From Miltoncostaea sp963762825 (GTDB taxonomy: Bacteria; Actinomycetota; Thermoleophilia; Miltoncostaeales; Miltoncostaeaceae), in the NCBI GenBank assembly GCA_963762825.1, contig CAVXLZ010000002.1, positions 620,001 to 684,000 on the forward strand: a DNA stretch of 64,000 nt. The letters run 5' to 3'. Below, one piece after another: positions 15,231 to 24,150 of this stretch. A program made the translations under genes and the position numbers. The notes beneath the pieces are model-generated. The model ran no database searches, was not told where the DNA came from, and was given only the letters and a program-made list of their open reading frames with translations. Each line of letters opens with the position of its first letter. Within the stretch, counting starts at the first letter, position 1.

Positions 15231-16654
15231 CAGATCGTGATCTTGACCGGGTACTCGGCCGAGTTGTTGTCGGTCTTGGTCTCGCCGGTCACCGGCACGA
15301 CCTCGATCTTGAGCGTCCCCTGGTCACCGAAGACGATCTTCTCCGAGGAGGGGCCGGCCAGCTCGACGGTGGTGCTCTCGCCCGAGGCGATCGCGGGAAT
15401 CGCCACCTCCCTCGTCTCGGGGTCGTTGGGCGAGGACGGATAGAAGAAGGAAGCCCTCACGAGCACGTTGGTCTCATCGAAGTCGCCGCCGTTCTTGACC
15501 GTCACCTGCCACTTGAGGAGCTCGGTCAACTGGACGCTGGCCGTCTGTCCGGGCCGGAGCCTGGTCTCCGAGGGCACGGCCACCGTCGATTCGAGGGACG
15601 TGCCGCGGAGGCTGCCGCTCGGAGTCGACCCGGATCCGCCCGACTGGGCGGTGCGGCGCTCGAGGTCGGAGATGAGCGTCTTCGCGCCGTCGGGCGAGGC
15701 GAGGGCGGCATTGGGCAGGAACGCCTGCAGCGGAGGAACCTTGATACCGGTGATGTCGTCTTTCTTCAGGGCTTCGGTCGCCGGCCCGACGAACGAGTCC
15801 TGGTAGATGACGTCGCTCGCGAGGAATCGCTTCATCTTGTCGGCGAGGCCCGACGCCTTGGTCTGCTGGTCCTTGCTCTGGAGCAGGGTCGGCAGGTCGT
15901 TGGCCAGCGAGGAGAGGCCGCTCACCCGGTATTCCAGGACGCCCGCCACGAGGCTGCGTTGGGCGCTGGAGAGCGATCCCGGCGGATCGAGGGCGTCGGC
16001 CTGATCGGCCAGCGCCTGCGCCTCCTTGGCGATGGCGGCGATCTTGGCCTTCAGTTGCGGGGGCTTGTCGCCGCGCGGGTTGGCCAGGACCTTTCGCAGG
16101 TCGGCGCCCTGGGTGGCCGAGTTGGTCGCGATCTGGGCCACCCCGTTGATGTACTGGGTGTAGGAGTCCTCCAGCTGGTTGCGCCGGCAGTCCTTCACCA
16201 CGAACAGGACGACCAGGATCAGGACGGCGGCGAACGCGATCGTGAGAAGCAGCCGCCCGCGCGGGCCCTGGAGCGCCGCGACACCGCCCGAGACGCCCGA
16301 GCCGCCCCCGCCACCACCCGAGCGGCCGGGGCGCGGCCCACCCGACCGCGGCCGGGCCCCCGCACGCTGGCGCCTCGACCGTGCCGAGGGGCCGCTGCGG
16401 CCGGGGCGGCGTGGCGCCGGCTCCTCGGGATAGGGCTCGTCGTCGAAGTCGGTGAATCCGGGGGGGTCGTCGCGCGATGGCGGATCTCCCCCGGAGAGAC
16501 GGGGGCGCGGGACCTCTCCGGTGCCCTCAGCGTCGTTGACGTCGGCGTCGCCGCCTCGGGACGCACGACGGCGCGCGGCGCGCGGATCGTCGTCGTCGGA
16601 GAGATCGCGGAAGACCGCATCGAAGTCGGGGCGGTCGTCGTCGAACTCGGCCAT
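15230..16654 (-). CDS. Membrane protein with disordered N-terminus and CARDB-like domain
   Basis: A 474-residue protein I cannot name. Residues 1-120 are acidic then Arg/Pro/Gly-rich and look disordered. One strong membrane segment lies near residues 135-155 (LLTIAFAAVLILVVLFVVKD). A helical extracellular region of about 160 residues follows, then a beta-rich C-terminal domain with WQVTVKNGGDFDETNVLV and PAIASGESTTVELAG, a CARDB/Ig-like pattern. It is the first gene of the operon leading to the DUF4446-dehydratase fusion, overlapping its start. Cytoplasmic tail inside, sensory or adhesive domain outside is the inferred layout. Confidence 0.65.
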   Translation of the reverse strand: MAEFDDDRPDFDAVFRDLSDDDDPRAARRRASRGGDADVNDAEGTGEVPRPRLSGGDPPSRDDPPGFTDFDDEPYPEEPAPRRPGRSGPSARSRRQRAGARPRSGGPRPGRSGGGGGGSGVSGGVAALQGPRGRLLLTIAFAAVLILVVLFVVKDCRRNQLEDSYTQYINGVAQIATNSATQGADLRKVLANPRGDKPPQLKAKIAAIAKEAQALADQADALDPPGSLSSAQRSLVAGVLEYRVSGLSSLANDLPTLLQSKDQQTKASGLADKMKRFLASDVIYQDSFVGPATEALKKDDITGIKVPPLQAFLPNAALASPDGAKTLISDLERRTAQSGGSGSTPSGSLRGTSLESTVAVPSETRLRPGQTASVQLTELLKWQVTVKNGGDFDETNVLVRASFFYPSSPNDPETREVAIPAIASGESTTVELAGPSSEKIVFGDQGTLKIEVVPVTGETKTDNNSAEYPVKITI

Positions 16655-16719
16655 GACTAGCTCGGGGGGGAGGTTCGGATGATCGTGGTCCGCACCGTCT
16701 GGAGGAGGCGGGAGGGAAG

Positions 16720-16803
16720 TGGGCGAGGGGGGACTCGAACCCCCAAGCCCTTACGAGCACTAGGTCCTGAACCTAGCGTGTCTACCAATTCCACCACTCG
16801 CCC
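16720..16803 (-). tRNA. tRNA-Leu(CAG)
   Basis: A class II tRNA of 84 bases on the minus strand. Acceptor GGGCGAG pairs fully with CTCGCCC, the anticodon stem CTAGG/CCTAG encloses TTCAGGA with anticodon CAG, and a long variable arm (TGCTCGTAAGGGCT) identifies the leucine class. It reads CTG, a dominant Leu codon in this GC-rich genome. CCA is not encoded. Confidence 0.95.
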
Positions 16804-16902
16804 ACGGTTTCCTTCCCCGCCAGGGTGCGCGATGGTACCACGACGATTCGGTCAACCGGATCGCGCAAGGATGGGACCCACAGTCGTGGAAGATGTCCGG
16901 TC

Positions 16903-18591
16903 ATGACCTCGCGCGCCACAGCCGAACGGCGGGTCCTCGGCCGCTACATCCTCGGCCCGGCGATCGGCCGCGGGGCGACCTCGGTCGTCCACCACGCGCA
17001 CGATGTGGTGAGCGCAGACACCGTGGCGGTGAAGGTGATTCCGGTCGAGCTGGACCTGGCTCCGCGCGTGCAGGCGGAGGTGCGCGCCGCCGGGAGGCTC
17101 GACCACCCCCGGATCGTCGCGCTGCGCGATTGGGGCGAGGACAGGGAGTGTCTCTACCTGGTGTGGGAGCTGGTCGAGGGTCCGTCGTTCTCCGAGCTCC
17201 TGCGCGAGTCGCGCCGGCCGCTCGACGACGACGTGGTGCGCATCGGGGAGGATGTCCTCTCGGCGCTGGCCCACGCTCACGCGCGCGGTGTGGTTCACCG
17301 GGATGTGAAGCCGGCGAACATCCTGATCGGCCCCGACGGGCGTGCGGCGCTGTCGGACTTCGGCGTCGCCCGGCTGTCGGGCGAGAGCGGGCTCACCATG
17401 ACCGGCAGCGTGGTCGGGACGGTGGCCTACATGGCCCCCGAACAGGCGCGCGGCGACGTCGCCGGGACCGAGGCCGACGTCTACTCGGCCTGCCTGGTGC
17501 TCTACGAGGGGCTCACGGGCGCGAACCCCAACGCGGGCCCCAACCCCGCCGAGACGGCCCGGCGCGCCGCCATGGGGGCCATCGGGCCACTCGGCGATGC
17601 GCGTCCGGATCTGCCCCGCGCGCTCTGCGAGCTGATCGACTCCGGCCTGCGCCGGGATCCACTCCGGCGACCGACGGCGGCCGATCTCGCCGACGACCTG
17701 AGCGCGGTCCGCGGCGGGGCGAGGGCGGCGCGGCGGCGGGGTGTGAGGGCGCTTCCGGCCCTCGCCAGCGCGGCGGGAGGGGCCACCCTGGCGGCGGTCG
17801 CCCTCTCCGAAGGCTCGGGCCAATTGGCCAACTTCGAGAGCGTCAATTGGCAGTCGCCGATCGTCGCCGGCGGAGCCATCGCCATCTCGGCAGGCGCCTT
17901 CGCCTGGCGCCCACGGGCGGCGGCGTTGGTCTCGGTGATCGCCGGGGGGGTACTGGTCGGCACGGGCGCCCAGGGGGCTGCGATCCTTCTCGGCGCCATC
18001 GCCCTCCTGATCCTGCTGAGCGGATGGCGCCTCGGTCGCCTGACCCTGCTCGCCGCCACGGGGCCGATGCTGTTCGCCGCGGGGTTGGGGGCGCTGGTGC
18101 CGGCGCTCGCCGGGCTCGTGCCGCGCTGGGGGGCGCGGCTGTGGGCCGCCGTCGCGTCGGTGGCGGCCACCGTCGCATGGCAGATCGGCGCGGGAACCGA
18201 CTCTCTGCTGGCGGGTGGCGGTTTCACCGGGTCGGCCGTGAGCGAGCTCGAGGGCGTGCGCACTCCGACGCTCGTCGCGGAGCGGATCTGGCAGCCCCTC
18301 GCCGACCGTCCCCAGGCCGGACTGCAGGCGCTGGCGCTGGTCATCGCGGCGATGTGCGTCCCGCTGATCCTGCGCGCCCGGGCGGGAGGCCCCCGGGTGA
18401 TCGTGGCGACGCTCTGGGTGGGCTTTCTCGGAGCGGCGATGGTCGCGACGGCCGCTGACACGGCAACGGCGCTGGGCGCGGTGATCCCGGCCGGCATGGT
18501 GGTGATCGGGTGGGCGGTCCGCCCCTGGAAGACCCTGGGGCGCCGCAGCCGCCGCGGGACGTCCGCTACGCTGCGGGGTCGGATCGTATGA
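16903..18591 (+). CDS. Ser/Thr protein kinase with multi-pass membrane tail
   Basis: A 562-residue kinase. The kinase domain (about 10-270) is complete: glycine loop GRGATSVV, catalytic lysine in VAVKVI, HRDVKPANIL, DFG in LSDFGVAR, YMAPEQAR. The C-terminal half has about eight hydrophobic segments and no PASTA domains. It heads the FhaA-FhaB-PstP-RodA-PbpA-PknB-Ddl operon and occupies the place where other actinobacteria have PknA. Its stop overlaps the FhaA start (ATGA). A role in phosphorylating the FHA proteins or the wall synthases is inferred from context. ATG 16903 follows GGAAG. Confidence 0.85.
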   Translation: MTSRATAERRVLGRYILGPAIGRGATSVVHHAHDVVSADTVAVKVIPVELDLAPRVQAEVRAAGRLDHPRIVALRDWGEDRECLYLVWELVEGPSFSELLRESRRPLDDDVVRIGEDVLSALAHAHARGVVHRDVKPANILIGPDGRAALSDFGVARLSGESGLTMTGSVVGTVAYMAPEQARGDVAGTEADVYSACLVLYEGLTGANPNAGPNPAETARRAAMGAIGPLGDARPDLPRALCELIDSGLRRDPLRRPTAADLADDLSAVRGGARAARRRGVRALPALASAAGGATLAAVALSEGSGQLANFESVNWQSPIVAGGAIAISAGAFAWRPRAAALVSVIAGGVLVGTGAQGAAILLGAIALLILLSGWRLGRLTLLAATGPMLFAAGLGALVPALAGLVPRWGARLWAAVASVAATVAWQIGAGTDSLLAGGGFTGSAVSELEGVRTPTLVAERIWQPLADRPQAGLQALALVIAAMCVPLILRARAGGPRVIVATLWVGFLGAAMVATAADTATALGAVIPAGMVVIGWAVRPWKTLGRRSRRGTSATLRGRIV

Positions 18592-19463
18592 GCCTACTGC
18601 GCGACATCGAGCAGAAGATCGAGGGCCTCTTCGACCGTGGCTTCCGAAAGGCGTTCCGTAGCAGCCTTCAGCCCGTCGAGCTCGCGCGCAAGCTGGCCCG
18701 TGAGATGGAGGACCACAAGACCATCTCGGTGTCGCGCGTGTACGTCCCGAACGACTACACCGTCTACCTCGCCCCACAGGACCGGGATGGTTTCGCGTCG
18801 TACGAGCGCTCGCTGGTCACGGAGCTCGGGGCCTATCTCGACGCCCACGCGCGCGGTGCCGGGCTGTCGCTCGTCGCGCCCGCCACCGTCAAGCTCTCGA
18901 CCGACTCCGACCTGCGCGCGGGCGAGTTCGGCATCGCCTGCCGGATGGCCGACGCACCTCCCCCCGCCGCAGGGCCCGCCGCCCCGGTCGAGGCGCCTGA
19001 GGCCGAGGCGCCCGAGGACAGGTCTCCGGGTGCCGAAGCGCCCGAGGCCGAGCTTCCCGTCCCGGTCCCGGAGCCCCCTCCGGTCGCAGCCCCGCTGCCG
19101 CCGGCGAGGCCGTACCAGGCGCTCGAGGGCGTGAGCGGGACCCAGGTCTTCTCCGCCGCCGACGCCCGCGAGGCGGGCCTCACCCAGGAGGTCATGACAC
19201 TGATCGTCGGCACGACCCGGTTCCGCCTCTCCAAACGCGTTTCCACCCTCGGCCGCAGCCGCGATTGCGACGTGGTCGTCCCCGACCCCAACGCCAGCAG
19301 GGTCCACGCCGAGGTTCGCCACATCGGGCTCGACTACTTCCTGGTGGACATGGGCAGCACCAACGGCACCGAGGTGAACGGTCAGCTCGTCAAGCGTCAC
19401 GCGCTCGCCGACGGCGACACGATCGCGGTCGGCACGACCGAGATCAGGGTCGAGCTGGGATGA
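18588..19463 (+). CDS. fhaA: FhaA-type FHA domain protein (DUF3662)
   Basis: A 291-residue protein. Residues 1-120 are the DUF3662 domain unique to FhaA (MSLLRDIEQKIEGLFDRGFR, then LARKLAREMEDHKTISVSRVYVP). A Pro/Ala/Glu linker follows, and an FHA phosphothreonine-binding domain occupies about 200-291 with GRSRDCDVVV, SRVHAEV and GSTNGTEVNG. In mycobacteria FhaA binds phosphorylated partners including MviN and regulates peptidoglycan synthesis. Its start overlaps the upstream kinase stop and FhaB follows after 4 bases. The assignment from domain pair and neighbours is firm. Confidence 0.93.
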   Translation: MSLLRDIEQKIEGLFDRGFRKAFRSSLQPVELARKLAREMEDHKTISVSRVYVPNDYTVYLAPQDRDGFASYERSLVTELGAYLDAHARGAGLSLVAPATVKLSTDSDLRAGEFGIACRMADAPPPAAGPAAPVEAPEAEAPEDRSPGAEAPEAELPVPVPEPPPVAAPLPPARPYQALEGVSGTQVFSAADAREAGLTQEVMTLIVGTTRFRLSKRVSTLGRSRDCDVVVPDPNASRVHAEVRHIGLDYFLVDMGSTNGTEVNGQLVKRHALADGDTIAVGTTEIRVELG

Positions 19464-19467
19464 GCGG

Positions 19468-20103
19468 ATGAACGAAACCGGCCTGATCGTCGCCGAGGTG
19501 GTCTTCCTCGTCCTGCTCTACGCGTTCGTGTGGACGGTGGTGCGCAGCTCGAGCCGTCAGCTCCGGGCGGCGCAGCCGCAGCCTCCGGTCGCGCCCGGCC
19601 CGCCCCGGGAGTCGCCCGACCCCCCCGCACCCGCCCCCTCGGCGCCGGTGGTGGCTCCGGCACCCGCGCCGGTGGTGGCGACGCCGGTCGTCAACACGAC
19701 GCCGTCCTCACCGGAGCCACTCGCCGCCGACGACGAGGAGCACGTCCACGCCGAGGCGCGCACCCAGGGCGCCGGGCCCGAGGAGCAGGACCTCGATCTG
19801 GCGTCCAACCTCGATCCGCGGCTGATCGTGGACAGCTCGGACACGCTCCAGGTGGGCCACACCATCCCGCTCGAGGGTGGCATCACCATCGGACGGTCGG
19901 AGGGCGCGACCCTCCCGATCGACGACCAGTTCGTCTCGCACATGCACGCCCGCATCCTGCGCCGCGGCGCGTACCACTACGTGGAGGATCTCGGCTCGAC
20001 CAACGGGACGTTCCTGAACGATCGCCGTGTCGACGACGACGCCCAGCTCAAGGTGCACGACGCCCTGCGAATCGGCCAGACCACGCTCCGCTACGAGGAA
20101 TGA
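19468..20103 (+). CDS. fhaB: FhaB-type membrane FHA protein
   Basis: A 211-residue protein with an N-terminal membrane segment (residues 6-25, LIVAEVVFLVLLYAFVWTVV), a Pro/Ala-rich linker, and a C-terminal FHA domain (about 125-211) with GRSEGATLP, the SHMHARI variant of SRxH, and GSTNGTFLND. The family (FhaB/FipA) is phosphorylated by PknA/PknB and sits at sites of cell-wall growth. Its stop overlaps the PstP start as ATGA. Confidence 0.9.
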   Translation: MNETGLIVAEVVFLVLLYAFVWTVVRSSSRQLRAAQPQPPVAPGPPRESPDPPAPAPSAPVVAPAPAPVVATPVVNTTPSSPEPLAADDEEHVHAEARTQGAGPEEQDLDLASNLDPRLIVDSSDTLQVGHTIPLEGGITIGRSEGATLPIDDQFVSHMHARILRRGAYHYVEDLGSTNGTFLNDRRVDDDAQLKVHDALRIGQTTLRYEE

Positions 20104-21374
20104 GCAGCGAGGGCACCGCGGAGGGCCCCCTCACCCTGGTCGAGGTGGCCCACCTCTCCGACACCGGGAGGGTCCGCCACCACAATGAGGATCGCTCCCT
20201 CGCGACCGGACGGCTGCTGGCCGTGGCGGATGGGATGGGAGGAGCCAAGGCCGGCGAGGTCGCCGCCCAGGTGGCGGTCGACTCGGTCTCGCAGCTCGAG
20301 GGTGGTGCGGGCGCGGCCGAGGTCCGCGCGGCGCTCGAGCAGGCGAACCGCACGATCCGCCGGATGGCGGTCGACGATCCCGACAAGGGCGGGATGGGCA
20401 CCACGATGACGGTGGCGCTGCTCGACGACGGGCACTTGGAGGTGGTCCACGTAGGCGACTCGCGGGCCTACCTCTGGCGCGACGGCGTGCTGGCCCAGGT
20501 GACCGAGGACCACTCGGTGGTGGGCGAGCTGGTGCGGCGGGGGAGCATCACGGAGGAGGAGGCCGAGCACCATCCGCATCGCAACGTCATCACCCGGGCA
20601 CTCGGCGCGGAGGACGAGGTGACGGCCGACGTGATGTCCGCCGACCTCTCCGACGGCGATGTGGTGCTGGTGTGCAGCGACGGACTGTCGTCCTACGTGT
20701 CGCAGGCCGCCATCGCCGAGGTGCTGGCCGGCAACGACACCCTGGCCGAAGCCGCCAAGGGCCTCGTGGCCCGTGCCAACGGCGCCGGAGGTGCCGACAA
20801 CGTCACCGTGGTGCTGGCGCGCGTGGGTGTCCCCGCTGCACCCTCGGCCGGTGACACCGTGGAGGCCCCGCTGCCGGCGTCGCCCGGGAGGCGGGTGATC
20901 GGCGGGCTCCATGGCAAGGCCACCACCGAGCCGGCCGGGGGCTCCGCGCGCACTCCGGCCGTGATCGAGCGTGCAGGGCGGCGCCGGTCGCGGGCCGTCC
21001 CGGTGCTCGTGGGGGTCCTGGTGCTCCTGTCGGCCATCGTCGGCGTCGTCGCATGGGTCGCCAGCCGCACCTACACGGTCCAGGCGGCCCCCGACGGAAC
21101 GGTGCGGGTGGAGCACGGGCTGCCGATCTCCGTGTTGGGTCAGGACCTCTCGGTGGCCTGGCAGGACACCGAGGTGCCGGCGGCGGCGGTCCGCGCCGGC
21201 CAGCCGGGCGCCCTCTCGTCGTCGGCTCGCGGTCAGGGGGAGGCGGTGGAGCTGGCCGCGGGGCTGGTGTGGCGCTACGGACTCAGTCAGCCCCCCCTCA
21301 TCCAGGCCGAGGAGACCCCCGCACCCGCGCCTGCGACGGCCGAGACGACGCCGGGAACCACCACCGCTCCGTGA
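20100..21374 (+). CDS. pstP: PP2C-family Ser/Thr phosphatase PstP
   Basis: A 424-residue metal-dependent phosphatase. The catalytic domain (about 10-245) carries the metal-binding motifs HHNEDRSL, VADGMGG, HVGDSRAYL, CSDGLSSYV and GGADNVTVVLARV. A membrane segment lies at about 305-325 (VLVGVLVLLSAIVGVVAWV), followed by an outside domain of about 100 residues. PstP removes phosphate from PknA/PknB targets, so kinase and phosphatase are made from one mRNA. It overlaps FhaB (ATGA) and RodA (GTGA). Confidence 0.93.
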   Translation: MSSEGTAEGPLTLVEVAHLSDTGRVRHHNEDRSLATGRLLAVADGMGGAKAGEVAAQVAVDSVSQLEGGAGAAEVRAALEQANRTIRRMAVDDPDKGGMGTTMTVALLDDGHLEVVHVGDSRAYLWRDGVLAQVTEDHSVVGELVRRGSITEEEAEHHPHRNVITRALGAEDEVTADVMSADLSDGDVVLVCSDGLSSYVSQAAIAEVLAGNDTLAEAAKGLVARANGAGGADNVTVVLARVGVPAAPSAGDTVEAPLPASPGRRVIGGLHGKATTEPAGGSARTPAVIERAGRRRSRAVPVLVGVLVLLSAIVGVVAWVASRTYTVQAAPDGTVRVEHGLPISVLGQDLSVAWQDTEVPAAAVRAGQPGALSSSARGQGEAVELAAGLVWRYGLSQPPLIQAEETPAPAPATAETTPGTTTAP

Positions 21375-22720
21375 CGGCTCGCACCCGCGAGCTGGGATTC
21401 ATGGTCCCGGCCGCCCTACTGGGCTTCATCGGCATCGCCTCGGTGGCGAGCGCGCGCACCGATTCGCTCGCGCCGGGTCCCGTCGCGGGGGCGGTCGGCG
21501 TGATGGCGGTGTTCGTCGCCATGCACGTCACACTGCGGCTGCGCGCCCCTCACGCCGATCCGTATCTGCTGCCAACGGTGGGCGTGCTGTCGGCGATCGG
21601 ACTGGTGGAGCTGGACCGCATCAATCCCGCTCTCGCCGCCGATCAGGCCCTCTGGATGGCCGTCGGCGGCACCGCGTTCGTCGCGACGCTGCTCCTGCTT
21701 CCCGACCATCGCGTGCTGGAGCGCTACACCTATCTGATCGGCCTCGCCGGGGTCGGCCTGCTGGTGATCACCATGCTGGTGGGCACGCGCATCAACGGCG
21801 CGAAGCTCTGGATCTCGATCGGCGGGGGGCAGACCGTCCAGCTCGGCGAGGTGGCGAAGGTCCTCGTGGTGATCTTCCTGGCGGCCTATCTGCGCGACAA
21901 GCGGGAGCTGCTGGCCATCCCCACCCGGCGCGTGATGGGCATGCCCGTGCCGCCGGGAGCCGCCCTCGCGCCCGTGCTGCTGTTCCTCGGAGCCTGTCTG
22001 TCGCTGGTAGTGATCCTCAACGACTTCGGCACCGCGTTGCTGTTCCTCGGGATCTTCCTGGCGATGATCTACCTGGCCACCGGGCGGGTGGCCTACACCG
22101 GCTTCGGGCTGGGGCTCTTCGTGGCCGGCTCGGCATTGGTCTACACCGTCGTGCCGCGCATCCAGGACCGCGTGCAGAACTGGCTCGACCCCTTCGCCGA
22201 CGACCAGGGACAGGGCTACCAGCTGGTCCAGTCGCTCTACTCGCTCGCCGAGGGCGGGCTGGTCGGGCCGGGCCTCGGCCGGGCTTTCCTGGTGACCCCT
22301 GACGGGGGCACGGTGATCCCCGTGCTGGAGACCGACTTCATGTTCTCGGCCGTGGCGAGCGAGCTCGGCTACGTCGGCGGAGTCGGCGTCCTGCTCGGGT
22401 TCCTCGTGCTCATCCAGCGCGGCTTCGTCATCGCCGCCACGGCGAACGACGGGTTCTCCAAGCTGCTCGCCGCGGGCCTCACCGCAGCGATCGGCCTTCA
22501 GGCGATCCTGATCATCGGGGGCGTCACCCGCCTCATCCCCCTTACCGGCGTCACCCTTCCGTTCATGAGCTACGGCGGATCGAGCGTGGTGACCAACTTC
22601 GTGCTGGTCGCGCTCCTGCTGATCATCAGCCATCGCTCCACGGCCCGCAACGCGCCACCGGCCCGCCTGCGCCGTCAGGCCGAGGCCGCCGCCGCCGCGG
22701 AGCTCGAGGGCGCGCCGTGA
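21371..22720 (+). CDS. rodA: SEDS peptidoglycan polymerase RodA/FtsW
   Basis: A 449-residue membrane protein with about 12 hydrophobic segments. SEDS signatures are present: NGAKLWISIGGGQTVQLGE, NDFGTALLFLGIF, the long extracellular loop with QGYQLVQSLYSLAEGGLVGPG, ETDFMFSAVASELG, and PLTGVTLPFMSYGGSS near the C-terminus. It polymerises lipid II into glycan strands with the class B PBP encoded next. GTG 21371 overlaps the PstP stop (GTGA), and its own stop overlaps the PbpA start (GTGA). Confidence 0.93.
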   Translation: MTARTRELGFMVPAALLGFIGIASVASARTDSLAPGPVAGAVGVMAVFVAMHVTLRLRAPHADPYLLPTVGVLSAIGLVELDRINPALAADQALWMAVGGTAFVATLLLLPDHRVLERYTYLIGLAGVGLLVITMLVGTRINGAKLWISIGGGQTVQLGEVAKVLVVIFLAAYLRDKRELLAIPTRRVMGMPVPPGAALAPVLLFLGACLSLVVILNDFGTALLFLGIFLAMIYLATGRVAYTGFGLGLFVAGSALVYTVVPRIQDRVQNWLDPFADDQGQGYQLVQSLYSLAEGGLVGPGLGRAFLVTPDGGTVIPVLETDFMFSAVASELGYVGGVGVLLGFLVLIQRGFVIAATANDGFSKLLAAGLTAAIGLQAILIIGGVTRLIPLTGVTLPFMSYGGSSVVTNFVLVALLLIISHRSTARNAPPARLRRQAEAAAAAELEGAP

Positions 22721-24150
22721 ACCGCTCGATCCGCCGCCTCTACCTGACCCTGGCCAGCGGCCTCGGCCTGCTGATGCTGATGCTCGGCTGGTGGCAGGTG
22801 GTGGCCGCCGGCGGCCTGAAGGACCGGCCCGGAAACCTCCAGAGCACCCAGGCCGAACGGTTGATCGACCGTGGGCGGATCCTTTCGGCCGACGGCGTGG
22901 TGCTGGCGGCGAGCCGGGCGCGGCGCATCAAGGGTCAGCGGGTGTTCGAGCGCCTCTATCCGCAGGGCACCCTGGCCGCGAACGCCGTCGGCTACACCTC
23001 CGACAGCCGGGGAAAGACCGGCATCGAGAGCACCTACAACCGCTATCTGTCGGGCAGCTTCGGCACCGAGCCACTCCTGCAGCGGCTGAACCTGAAGGAG
23101 AAGCGCGGCGCCGACGTGCGTCTCAGCCTCGACAGCCGCGTGCAGGCGGCGGCCGAGCAGGCGCTCTCCGGACAGACCGGCGCCGCCGTGGCGTTCGATC
23201 CATCCACCGGTCAGATTCTGGCGATGGCGTCCGCGCCCACCTTCGACCTGCAGACGGCCGTCACCGACTTCGGCGCGATACCCACCGAGGGCGCGCCGTT
23301 CGTGAACCGCACGACCCAGGGCCTGTACCCACCCGGCTCGACCTTTAAGGTGGTCACGGCCACGGCGGCGCTCGAGAGCGGGGACTTCACCCCCGAGAGC
23401 CGCTTCGACGACACCGGTTCGTTCTCCACGCCCGGTGGGCCCATCCGCAACTTCGGCGGCAAGAGATTCGGTGACCACACGCTCACGACGGCCCTGACCA
23501 ACTCCATCAACACCACCTTCGCGTCACTCGGCGATTCGCTCGGGCCGGAGGCCCTGGGCGCGACGATGAGCGCCTTCGGGTTCGGCAAGCGCCCGCCGAT
23601 CGATCTGCCGGACGACTCGGTGGTGGTCTCGGGGCGCTACGACGGGAGCACGGTCCTCCCCAACGATCAGGACGGTGAGGACACGGCACGCATCGCCATC
23701 GGCCAGGAGCAGCTGGCCGTGACGCCGCTGCAGATGATGATGGTGGCCGGGGCCGTGGCCAACGGCGGGGTGGTCATGGCACCGCGCCTGATGGAGCGGA
23801 TCGTCGACCGCGGCGGGTCGGTCGTCCAGCGCGCGGATCCGCAGGAGCTGGAGCGTGTGATGAGTGCGGCCGACGCCGCCGCGCTCACGGCGATGATGGA
23901 GAACGTGGTGCGCGATGGCACGGGCACCGGCGCCGCTCTCTCGAGCGCCGGCGTCACCGTCGCGGGCAAGACGGGCACCGCCGAGTCGGCCGACCCGACG
24001 AAGAACCAGGCCTGGTTCATCGGCTTCGCCCCGGCCGAGGATCCCGTGGTGGCGGTCGCCGTGGTCATCGAGGACACGAGCCTGACCGGAGGCGCCGCGG
24101 CGGCGCCGGTGGCCGCCCAGGTCATGCGCGCGGCGATCGAGGCGCGATGA
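22717..24150 (+). CDS. pbpA: Class B penicillin-binding protein PbpA
   Basis: A 477-residue transpeptidase with an N-terminal membrane anchor (residues 8-28). The active-site triad motifs are STFK near 208, the SxN motif as SIN near 268, and KTGT near 425. The dimerisation domain (GKTGIESTYNRYLSG) precedes the catalytic part. It crosslinks peptidoglycan and works with the RodA protein upstream. GTG start with GTGA overlap; the downstream kinase starts at its stop (ATGA). Confidence 0.93.
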   Translation: MNRSIRRLYLTLASGLGLLMLMLGWWQVVAAGGLKDRPGNLQSTQAERLIDRGRILSADGVVLAASRARRIKGQRVFERLYPQGTLAANAVGYTSDSRGKTGIESTYNRYLSGSFGTEPLLQRLNLKEKRGADVRLSLDSRVQAAAEQALSGQTGAAVAFDPSTGQILAMASAPTFDLQTAVTDFGAIPTEGAPFVNRTTQGLYPPGSTFKVVTATAALESGDFTPESRFDDTGSFSTPGGPIRNFGGKRFGDHTLTTALTNSINTTFASLGDSLGPEALGATMSAFGFGKRPPIDLPDDSVVVSGRYDGSTVLPNDQDGEDTARIAIGQEQLAVTPLQMMMVAGAVANGGVVMAPRLMERIVDRGGSVVQRADPQELERVMSAADAAALTAMMENVVRDGTGTGAALSSAGVTVAGKTGTAESADPTKNQAWFIGFAPAEDPVVAVAVVIEDTSLTGGAAAAPVAAQVMRAAIEAR